Below are positions 7,300 through 14,867 of a stretch of DNA of 51,863 nt, piece by piece. The translations under genes were made by a program, and so were the position numbers. The notes under the pieces were generated by a model. That model worked only from the letters and a program-made list of their open reading frames with translations. It made no database searches and was not told the origin of the DNA. Source of the stretch: an uncultured Erysipelotrichaceae bacterium (GTDB taxonomy: Bacteria > Bacillota_I > Bacilli_A > RF39 > UBA660); assembly GCA_902783315.1 (NCBI GenBank), contig CACZQK010000019.1:1-51863 (forward strand), written 5' to 3'. Positions within the stretch are counted from its first letter, which is position 1; each line of letters begins with the position of its first letter.

Positions 7300-8217
7300 C
7301 TAAATAGTACCAACTAATTTTGCTTCGTTTTCTAAATAATGAATAGCAAAATTAGCAGCTTCTGCACCATCTGATACAGCCGTTGTTAATTGTCTAAGAT
7401 TTTTATTTCGACAATCTCCTGCAACAAAGATTCCTTGTTCTGCAGTTGTACAATCATCGCTCAAAATATATTTTTTATCACTTAAAGGCAATATATTTTG
7501 AACTAAAGAAGTTTCAGCATTCATACCAATTGATAAAAACATTCCTTGAACTTTCAAATTATGACGTTCCCCATCTTTTTCAAAAACAATTTCCTCTAAT
7601 TCATCTTCACCCTTTATTTCAACAACACTAGAATGATACAAAATTTCTACGTTTTCTTTTTCTTGCAACCCATCAAATAATGCTTTCTCACATCTTAACT
7701 TACTACCATGATAAATTAAATAAACCTTTCTACACAAATTAGACATATATAAAGCATTAGTAACAGCTGTATTAGCACCACCTACAATAGCAACATCCAA
7801 TCCCTTGAAAAAAGCACCATCACAAGATGTACAAAAAGAAATTCCTTTTCCAATAAACTTTTCTTCATTCGGCAAATTTAAGAGTCTATGCTTTGCACCA
7901 GTAGCAATAATAACTGTTTTAGCTTGATATTCACCATCATCAGTAATTATTGTTTTCACTTTGCCAGGCTTAATATCAAGAACCTCTTCAATAACAATAT
8001 CAACACCTAAATTAACTGCTTGTTCATATAAATTACTAGCAAAATCCGCACCATTTATAGAAATAAAACCTGGAAAATTTTGAATAGAAGGTGTAGACGC
8101 AATCTGCCCACCTATACACTCTCTTTCAAAAATAATAGTCTTTAAATTAGCTCTAGCACAGTAGATACCTGCCGTAATACCAGCAGGTCCTCCACCAATA
8201 ATCATAACATCATACAT
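7300..8217 (-). CDS. trxB: Thioredoxin reductase-type flavoprotein
   Basis: FAD-dependent disulfide reductase that reduces thioredoxin-like proteins. The 305-residue protein has the N-terminal FAD site GGGPAGITAG (8-17), the redox pair Cys129-Thr-Ser-Cys132 followed by DG, and the C-terminal FAD motif GIFVAGDCRNKNLRQLTTA. The second nucleotide-binding region reads GGANTAVTNA and HGSKLR where classic NADPH-dependent enzymes have GGGDSA and HRRxxxR, so the electron donor may not be NADPH. It starts 3 bases after the stop of the NrdD-redoxin fusion and probably recycles that redoxin domain. Confidence 0.93.
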   Translation of the reverse strand: MYDVMIIGGGPAGITAGIYCARANLKTIIFERECIGGQIASTPSIQNFPGFISINGADFASNLYEQAVNLGVDIVIEEVLDIKPGKVKTIITDDGEYQAKTVIIATGAKHRLLNLPNEEKFIGKGISFCTSCDGAFFKGLDVAIVGGANTAVTNALYMSNLCRKVYLIYHGSKLRCEKALFDGLQEKENVEILYHSSVVEIKGEDELEEIVFEKDGERHNLKVQGMFLSIGMNAETSLVQNILPLSDKKYILSDDCTTAEQGIFVAGDCRNKNLRQLTTAVSDGAEAANFAIHYLENEAKLVGTI

Positions 8218-8220
8218 ATA

Positions 8221-10590
8221 CTACTTTCCTTTTTTTATAGATTCAACATATTTTTTAATATTTGAAAGATTAGCAATAACATTAACCTTACCTTTTTTTA
8301 TTTCAACAAGAGTAGGAGCCTGTTTAACTCCAAGTTTCTTTGTCAATTCTACCTCTTCTTCTGCATCGACAAAACGATATGAAACTTGGGCTTTTTCCAA
8401 TATTTTTTTTGCAGAAGCACAATTTGGACAAGTTTTTGATCCAAAAAGAATCAAATCATCATCCATCTTTTCACATTTTTCACTGCACTCCTCTATTTTT
8501 TCTTCTGCCTTTTTACAATTACTATTTTTGAGATTATACTCCTTTCTCATTTTATATTCTTTACTTTTTCCATCATTCCAATTCTTTACTGGTCTATAAT
8601 ATCCAGTAATACGACTATATACTTCAACTTCTCCACCACATTTTGGACACTTTGAATGATCACCTTTTAAATATCCATGTTTATTGCAAACAGAATATGT
8701 AGGGCTAATCGTATAATAAGGCAACTTATAATTTTCCGCTATTTTACGAACTAAGTTAGCCGTAGTTTTCCAGTCTTTCAACCTTTCTCCTAAGAATGCA
8801 TGAAATACCGTTCCTGATGTATATAGTGTTTGTAACTCATCTTGAATATCTAAAGCTTCAAAAATATCATCAGTATATCCAACTGGTAAATGAGAACTAT
8901 TTGTATAATATGGAGTATCATCGTCAGAAGCAGTAATAATATCAGGATATAAGACTTTATCTTTCTTTGCCATACGATAAGATGTAGATTCAGCTGGTGT
9001 TGCTTCTAAGTTATATAAGTCACCATATTCCTCTTGATAATCAGATAATTTTTCTCTCATAAAATTCAAAACTTCTTTAGTAAATTTCTGAGCTTTCTCA
9101 TGTGTTAAATCTTCTCCAACCCATTTAGCATTTAAACTTGCTTCATTCATACCTACTAGACCAATAGTGGAAAAATGATTATTAAATGTTCCCAAATATC
9201 TTCTTGTATAAGGATATAATCCTTCATCTAATAATTTAGTAATAACATTCCTTTTTATTTTCAAACTTCTAGCAGCAAGATTCATTAAATTTTCAAGTTT
9301 CTCATAAAATTCCTGTTCAGTTTCCGAAGTATATGCAATCCTTGGCATATTAATAGTAACAACACCAATAGATCCCGTAGACTCTCCACTTCCAAAAAAT
9401 CCACCACTTTTCTTTCTAAGTTCTCTTAAATCAAGCCTCAAACGACAACACATACTTCTAACATCACTTGGTTCCATATCACTATTTACATAATTTGAAA
9501 AATATGGAGTCCCATACTTGGCAGTCATTTCAAACAATAATTTATTATTTTCACTTTCAGACCAATCAAAATCTTTTGTAATAGAATAAGTTGGAATAGG
9601 GTACTGGAATCCTCTACCATTAGCGTCTCCTTCTACCATAATTTCAATAAATACCTTATTAATTAAATCCATTTCTTTTTGACAATCTTTGTATTTAAAA
9701 TCTTGTTCAACGCCACCAACAATAGCATTTAACTCAGCAAGATCATTTGGTACAGTCCAATCCAATGTAATATTAGTAAATGGAGCTTGAGTTCCCCATC
9801 TAGAAGGAGTATTAACACCATAAATAAAAGATTGAATTGCTTGCTTAACATCAGTATAAGATAAATTATCAGCTTTAACAAAAGGAGCTAAATAAGTATC
9901 AAAGGAAGAAAACGCTTGTGCACCCGCCCATTCATTTTGTAAAATACCAAGGAAATTAACCATTTGATTACACAAAGTAGATAAATGTTTTGCAGGACTA
10001 CTAGTAATTCTTCCAGGCACTCCTCCTAATCCCTCTTGGATTAACTGTTTTAAACTCCAACCAGCACAATAACCAGTAAGCATTGATAAATCATGAATAT
10101 GGAAATCACAATTATGATGTGCTTTTGCTATTTCTTCATCATAAACCTCACTTAACCAATAGTTAGCTGTAATAGCACCTGAATTATTCAATATTAAACC
10201 ACCAACAGAATAGGTAACAGTAGAATTTTCTTTTACTCTCCAATCTGTAACATTGATATAACTATTTACTACTTGTTTATAATCTAGTATTGTTGATTCC
10301 ATTTTTCTTTGTTTTTCATGCAATTTACGATATAAAATATATGCTTTAGCAATATTCGAATATCCTGCTTGTGATAATACATACTCAACCTTATCTTGAA
10401 TAGCTTCTTCATCAATAATATTATTTTTTATACTAGGTTCAAAAGCTGCTGTTACCTTCAATGCTAAAAAATCAATAACATTTTCATCATAGTTTACCTT
10501 TTCAGCTTCAAAAGCCTTTATAATGGCACTTTTAATTTTTTCTATTTCAAATGGAATAATCTTTCCTTCTCTATTTCTTACTTTATACAT
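8221..10590 (-). CDS. nrdD: Class III ribonucleotide reductase with C-terminal redoxin domain
   Basis: Oxygen-sensitive glycyl-radical enzyme that makes dNTPs from NTPs. Order along 789 residues: ATP-cone (about 1-95), ten-stranded barrel with active-site Cys175 (TGYCAGW) and Cys381-Cys382 (SMCCRL), zinc site C635-x2-H638/C648-x2-C651, and glycyl-radical motif RITGY with Gly663. After a Cys-rich linker comes a glutaredoxin/NrdH-like domain (710-789) with the redox pair CPNC (721-724) and the cis-Pro segment QAPTLVEI. The fusion to its own redoxin and the adjacent trxB suggest thiol-based rather than formate-based reduction. Activated by NrdG, whose gene lies 10 bases upstream. Confidence 0.96.
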   Translation of the reverse strand: MYKVRNREGKIIPFEIEKIKSAIIKAFEAEKVNYDENVIDFLALKVTAAFEPSIKNNIIDEEAIQDKVEYVLSQAGYSNIAKAYILYRKLHEKQRKMESTILDYKQVVNSYINVTDWRVKENSTVTYSVGGLILNNSGAITANYWLSEVYDEEIAKAHHNCDFHIHDLSMLTGYCAGWSLKQLIQEGLGGVPGRITSSPAKHLSTLCNQMVNFLGILQNEWAGAQAFSSFDTYLAPFVKADNLSYTDVKQAIQSFIYGVNTPSRWGTQAPFTNITLDWTVPNDLAELNAIVGGVEQDFKYKDCQKEMDLINKVFIEIMVEGDANGRGFQYPIPTYSITKDFDWSESENNKLLFEMTAKYGTPYFSNYVNSDMEPSDVRSMCCRLRLDLRELRKKSGGFFGSGESTGSIGVVTINMPRIAYTSETEQEFYEKLENLMNLAARSLKIKRNVITKLLDEGLYPYTRRYLGTFNNHFSTIGLVGMNEASLNAKWVGEDLTHEKAQKFTKEVLNFMREKLSDYQEEYGDLYNLEATPAESTSYRMAKKDKVLYPDIITASDDDTPYYTNSSHLPVGYTDDIFEALDIQDELQTLYTSGTVFHAFLGERLKDWKTTANLVRKIAENYKLPYYTISPTYSVCNKHGYLKGDHSKCPKCGGEVEVYSRITGYYRPVKNWNDGKSKEYKMRKEYNLKNSNCKKAEEKIEECSEKCEKMDDDLILFGSKTCPNCASAKKILEKAQVSYRFVDAEEEVELTKKLGVKQAPTLVEIKKGKVNVIANLSNIKKYVESIKKGK

Positions 10591-10600
10591 ATTTAACTCC

Positions 10601-11278
10601 TCATTCTCCTCTAATAATTACATTAGGGAATCTTTCTTCTAATATTTTTTCTAATTTTTTTAACTCATCTCTTGAAAAAGATTCTAATAATTGATTTTGA
10701 ACATTTTCACTTAATTTAAAATTTTGAATATAGTATTTTTCTGAAAAAGATTTACATAAACTCAAAATCTTATTAACATCATGAAAACCTTTAATGATAG
10801 TAGTCCTAAATTCATAATCAATTCCACTATTTTTAATAAGCTCAACACTTCTTTTAATATTTTCTATATGAACTTTGCATTTAGTAATATTTTCATATTC
10901 ATTAAAAATTGTTTTTATATCCATAGCAATATAATCTACTAAATGCTTATCAATTAATTCCTGCAAAACACTTGGATTAGTACCATTTGTATCTAATTTA
11001 ACAGAAAACCCTTTCTCTTTAATAATTTCAATAAAATGAACTAAATCTGCTTGTATCGTAGGCTCGCCACCACTAATTACAACTCCATCTAAAAGTTTTT
11101 TTCTTTTATCCAAATAATCAAATATAGTACTTTCTGATATTTTTCCATCACAACAAGAAATTAATTCTGAATTATGACAATAAGAGCATTTAAAATTACA
11201 CCCTTGTGTAAATACAATGCAAGCTGTTTTGTCGGGATAATCAAGTAAAGTCAATTTTTGAAAACCACTTATTTTCAT
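10601..11278 (-). CDS. nrdG: Anaerobic ribonucleotide reductase activating protein (radical SAM)
   Basis: Radical-SAM enzyme that uses a 4Fe-4S cluster and S-adenosylmethionine to install the glycyl radical on NrdD. The cluster motif C27-x3-C31-x2-C34 (CNFKCSYC) and the SAM-binding GGEP (VISGGEPTIQ) are present; at 225 residues it is of the longer NrdG type with a complete half-barrel. Its ATG overlaps the stop of the degenerate NrdD paralogue by 4 bases, and nrdD follows after 10 bases, so the three are one operon with coupled translation. Confidence 0.95.
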   Translation of the reverse strand: MKISGFQKLTLLDYPDKTACIVFTQGCNFKCSYCHNSELISCCDGKISESTIFDYLDKRKKLLDGVVISGGEPTIQADLVHFIEIIKEKGFSVKLDTNGTNPSVLQELIDKHLVDYIAMDIKTIFNEYENITKCKVHIENIKRSVELIKNSGIDYEFRTTIIKGFHDVNKILSLCKSFSEKYYIQNFKLSENVQNQLLESFSRDELKKLEKILEERFPNVIIRGE

Positions 11279-13233
11279 TTTCCACCTACTTTCAAGTGAG
11301 CAAATGAAACATCAGACTGTATTAGCTCCTTTATTAAATCAATAATTCTTTTATTATTGGCTCTTTTTGATATTTTAAAAACAGTTAAGTTACCACCTGG
11401 TAAAAGTTTTTGCACCTTAGCAAAGTCTTCATATTTTTCTAAGAATTTTGCATTACAAATTAAATCATACAACTTCTCTTCATTAATATCTTTATGAACC
11501 CCATAAATAGCCTTATCTAATTCAACAAAATATTTTCTAGCAGTCGTTGAACCAGATTCAAATATTGAAAAATTTAATCTCGTATCTATACTAAATTGTT
11601 TTACTTTTTCATTTAAATAATTCAATAATTCAAATAAAAATTCATATTGTTTTTTACTATCTTGATTATAAGCTAAAACACATTCTTTTAATCCAATAAG
11701 ACCAACTCCTAAAACCCCTGATTTAAGAATTTTTCGAATCTTTTGACCAGTTTCTAACCTCTCATCTCCTAAAACATTTCCATGAAACAATGCCGTATAG
11801 TTTTCTTTATTTCGGCTTCCTAAATTTTCAAACATAAACAACAATTCATTTTTAGCAAGCTCCAAAAGTTGATCAAGTTCTTCATAAAAACTATCAAAGC
11901 TTTTACTATTAAGACATTTTAATCCCAATCTTCCTAAGTTAATGGATGTTTTTGCAACAAACATTCTTCCGTTTGATTTTCCCACAGTATCATTTATATT
12001 ATCATAAATTGTAAGTCCGTCACTAAAGTATTCAACTTCATTATTATTTTTCTTAGGAAAAGAAAATGAAATATTTTTATTACTAATAACCAAACCAGCA
12101 AGTTTTTGTAAATATTCATCACATGAATCAGAAAAGACTTTAAAGTTTACATGAATATTATCCAAATAATTATTATCATTTAAATAACTTATTACATCTT
12201 CACGAATCAAAGAACCAATTCTACTATTTTCTTTATAACCAATACTAATGGAATAAATACTACTTGCTAAATCATTAGCCTTAATAGTATTAAATATCCT
12301 ATATATAGTATCAGAAATATATCGTTCTGTTCTTTCAAATGTACTTTCTAATACAATTTCAAAAACTTCCTTTATTTTAGAATTAACTAAGAAAAGCTCA
12401 AATTCTGAAATAGAAACATCAATGTCATTCACATTAAAAATAACTTCTTGAATTCTTTTAAAATTTAAAAACTCATAAACTCCAATAAATTTAAAATACT
12501 TTTCTAGCTCCTTTAAAAAATTTCTTCGATAAAATCCCAAAAAAAAGTTTTTTAACATAAAATCTAAATTATTAATTCCAATCTCAGAACTAACTTCATT
12601 AGAAGAATTAATAATATTATTTAAAAATTCATCTAAATAATAATCATCATCACTAATATTTATCTTTAAATAAATATTTGAAAGATATCCAAGTAAAAAA
12701 CTATCTAAATCATGAATAAATATTTTTCCTTCTTCAATTGCCCTTACAAACTTGTTATCTAATATATAAGCTTTAGCATATTCAGAAGAAACAATTTTTC
12801 CAAAACTACTTAACATTTCATTTGGACTTTCATAACTATCAAACTTTTCACTTTCTTTTTCTAATCTTTCCACTACCTTTACAAATTTATGTTGCTGCTT
12901 TACATTAAAAGTTCTTCTAGAAGCAGCTCTCTCTTGCCTATACTCCTTAAAAGCTATAAAAACTTCTTGATATCCCATTTCACTAAGCTTGTTTTCTATA
13001 ATATCTTGAATATCTTCAACATTAATTGTCTTACGATCTTTATAATTATCATTAATATATGTTAAGACTTCTTTAAAAACACGATGAACATTTTTTCCTT
13101 CTTCATTATCATAAATAACACAAAAAGCGTTTCTAATAGCAACAGCTAATTTTGAGGCATCAAAGCTTACTCTCTGACCACTTCTTTTAACAACCACTAA
13201 ATTATCAAGGACCTTATTCCACATAGCATTCAA
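11275..13233 (-). CDS. Degenerate NrdD paralogue with ATP-cone (probable pseudoenzyme)
   Basis: A 652-residue divergent class III reductase homologue. The N-terminus is a complete ATP-cone (about 12-105: VVKRSGQRVSFD ... EDIQDIIENKLSEMGY ... FKEYRQERAASRRTF). The rest follows the NrdD barrel: IFIHDLDSFLLGY matches HIHDLSMLTGYCAGW with the active-site Cys replaced by Leu; residues about 387-437 match the strand that carries CC in NrdD but have no Cys. The protein ends (FAHLKVGGK) just before the zinc/glycyl-radical domain, so RxxGY is absent. No frameshift or stop explains this. It is the first gene of the operon and overlaps nrdG by 4 bases. A regulatory or scaffolding role for NrdD/NrdG is inference. 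Confidence 0.85.
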   Translation of the reverse strand: MNAMWNKVLDNLVVVKRSGQRVSFDASKLAVAIRNAFCVIYDNEEGKNVHRVFKEVLTYINDNYKDRKTINVEDIQDIIENKLSEMGYQEVFIAFKEYRQERAASRRTFNVKQQHKFVKVVERLEKESEKFDSYESPNEMLSSFGKIVSSEYAKAYILDNKFVRAIEEGKIFIHDLDSFLLGYLSNIYLKINISDDDYYLDEFLNNIINSSNEVSSEIGINNLDFMLKNFFLGFYRRNFLKELEKYFKFIGVYEFLNFKRIQEVIFNVNDIDVSISEFELFLVNSKIKEVFEIVLESTFERTERYISDTIYRIFNTIKANDLASSIYSISIGYKENSRIGSLIREDVISYLNDNNYLDNIHVNFKVFSDSCDEYLQKLAGLVISNKNISFSFPKKNNNEVEYFSDGLTIYDNINDTVGKSNGRMFVAKTSINLGRLGLKCLNSKSFDSFYEELDQLLELAKNELLFMFENLGSRNKENYTALFHGNVLGDERLETGQKIRKILKSGVLGVGLIGLKECVLAYNQDSKKQYEFLFELLNYLNEKVKQFSIDTRLNFSIFESGSTTARKYFVELDKAIYGVHKDINEEKLYDLICNAKFLEKYEDFAKVQKLLPGGNLTVFKISKRANNKRIIDLIKELIQSDVSFAHLKVGGK

Positions 13234-13668
13234 TCACCTCACTTAGGCTAAAATCATAGTACCATTCTATCAAAAAATAAGCAATATTTTTTTAGATAAT
13301 TTTTTAATTGTTTTTTTAAAGTGTAAATCTTTTTTTTAAAAAACGATAAAAAAAAACATATAATAAAAGGAATTTCTAAAATGTGAATATATTCTAAGAT
13401 TTTACAGTAAATTTACATAAAAAAAACAAAATAAAAAAAAGATGTTTTTTATAACAATTTATAAAAAACATTTTTTGTTTTCTAATTATCAAAAAGAAAA
13501 AAACAATAAAAACAACATTTAAAATATTTTTAAATATAATTACATTTTCTATCATTTATAGCATCAACAAAAAAATAAGATTGCTTACCCGCTTAATACA
13601 CAAACAAGATACTTATTAACATAATAAATGCAAAATTAGTCATACTCTTTATGATAATATTTTTACAC
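13234..13668. other. 435-base non-coding interval upstream of the nrd block
   Basis: Extremely AT-rich. It contains a clear terminator (13430-13483) serving the gene at 13669-14772, which therefore has a 3' tail of about 185 bases, and must contain the nrd promoter between 13240 and 13430. I could not pick out a convincing minus-strand -35/-10 pair there, nor a recognisable NrdR box, and saw no short gene with a ribosome site. Confidence 0.6.
13434..13480 (-). terminator. Strong intrinsic terminator
   Basis: A perfect 11-bp stem ATGTTTTTTAT / ATAAAAAACAT (13442-13452 and 13461-13471) with an 8-base loop, followed on the minus strand by C and eight T. It ends the transcript of the orphan gene at 13669-14772. 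Confidence 0.85.
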
Positions 13669-14772
13669 TCAACTAATAGAACGTGCTCTTTGTTTTAAAG
13701 CTTTAATTAATCGATAACCACAATTTCTTCTCTGTTTTCCTTGTTCTATATTAAAGAAATCAATGCAAGTAAGCGAAGGATTTTTTCTTTTGGCGACACA
13801 ATAAGCTTCCTTATGTGATGATACAAATTCCTGAGCTTCCCTTTCATTATTTGCTAAATCAATATGTTTTGTATCATCATTATATCTTTCTAATGCTTCT
13901 TCTTGACTAATTCTATCCGCTATTTTTAACACTTCTTTTTCTATACAGATATCATTATTATCACCATATTTAGCATATATGTATTGAATCGTGCCATCCT
14001 CTCGAAAGTTATTTGGATTATATTTACAAACATTAATATAATCAATAAGCCAAAAAGGACAACTAAATTCAAATTCAGATAAATCTTTAACACAAATAGA
14101 ATCTTTTATTTTATAATATCTTATCCCTGTATTAGGTATATTATCCTTGTATTCAGCTATAAATAGTTCATCTTTCTCTTTTTCGAAAACTTCCTGCAAT
14201 TTTGAAATTCTATTTACAAAAGATTGATTTAATAAACAAAGTGCCATTTCAAGATTTAATAAATCCCATACTTCTGTCTTTTCAACAGGAATATATAAAG
14301 TACATGATGAATTAAATTTATATATTTTTAAAGCTTCTTTTTCTTGATTTGTTTTCATAAAATTATAAGGTTCAATAATTGAATTTAAGAATTCATTTCG
14401 CTCATCTGGTTGCATTAAAGTTCCATGTATTTTTAACTTATTAGTATTAATTTCACTAAAAGTTACATCTGACTCAAAAAACATTTTATGCCATACTTCC
14501 TCTGAAAAAAGCTTAGAATCTAAAAAATCTGAAATAATAATATGATCTCCAGCTTGAAATGAAAGTTGAATATATGAATCACTATTAAATGTAATTTTGT
14601 CTTGCATTTTTATGAATCGACTTAAATCAAAAGGCTCATCTTTTGGATAACTGGTTGAACTACCAGCAAAACAAAACGTAGAAATCGAATCATTTTGATA
14701 TTTAAAAATATTTCCAGACTCATCTACAAAATATCTATAATTATCAGAGTTAAAACCATTAAGTATCATCAA
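13669..14772 (-). CDS. Uncharacterised 367-residue protein
   Basis: I do not recognise this family. It is a soluble 367-residue protein without signal peptide or membrane segment, beginning MMILNGFNSDNYRYFVDESGN and ending in a basic region with KQRRNCGYRLIKALKQRARS. The start has a strong ribosome site (CTGGAGGTG, 6 bases upstream). An extended -10 promoter (14793-14798) gives a leader of only about 13 bases, and the same 21-base block lies upstream of the orphan at 1446-2459. It appears to be a single-gene unit between terminators. Function unknown. Confidence 0.75.
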   Translation of the reverse strand: MMILNGFNSDNYRYFVDESGNIFKYQNDSISTFCFAGSSTSYPKDEPFDLSRFIKMQDKITFNSDSYIQLSFQAGDHIIISDFLDSKLFSEEVWHKMFFESDVTFSEINTNKLKIHGTLMQPDERNEFLNSIIEPYNFMKTNQEKEALKIYKFNSSCTLYIPVEKTEVWDLLNLEMALCLLNQSFVNRISKLQEVFEKEKDELFIAEYKDNIPNTGIRYYKIKDSICVKDLSEFEFSCPFWLIDYINVCKYNPNNFREDGTIQYIYAKYGDNNDICIEKEVLKIADRISQEEALERYNDDTKHIDLANNEREAQEFVSSHKEAYCVAKRKNPSLTCIDFFNIEQGKQRRNCGYRLIKALKQRARSIS

Positions 14773-14789
14773 AACACCTCCAGTTACGC

Positions 14790-14810
14790 ATTATTATAAC
14801 ATACATTTCT
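14790..14810 (-). promoter_or_regulatory. Extended -10 promoter block, copy 2
   Basis: On the minus strand TG-T-TATAAT (TATAAT at 14793-14798) within a 21-base block identical to 2669-2689; an A/T-rich run precedes it in both copies instead of a consensus -35. It sits about 20 bases before the ATG at 14772. Confidence 0.65.
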
Positions 14811-14823
14811 TTTTTATAAAAAA

Positions 14824-14854
14824 ATAAAATGAAACTCATAAGAATTTCATCTGT
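14824..14854 (-). terminator. Probable terminator of tex
   Basis: On the minus strand GATGAAA / TTTCAT with internal extra pairing (TTC-TTATGA-G), followed by TTTATTTTTTT. It lies just after the tex stop codon. Confidence 0.6.
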
Positions 14855-14867
14855 TTTTTACTAATAA

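Noticed and set aside
11275..13233. Frameshifted or truncated nrdD pseudogene
   Set aside because: The reading frame is intact over 652 codons, has a good ribosome site and is coupled to nrdG; divergence runs throughout, so it is a maintained gene rather than a fresh pseudogene.
13234..13440. NrdR box before the nrd operon
   Set aside because: No sequence close to the palindromic NrdR box could be found in this AT-rich stretch; regulation of the operon is left open.
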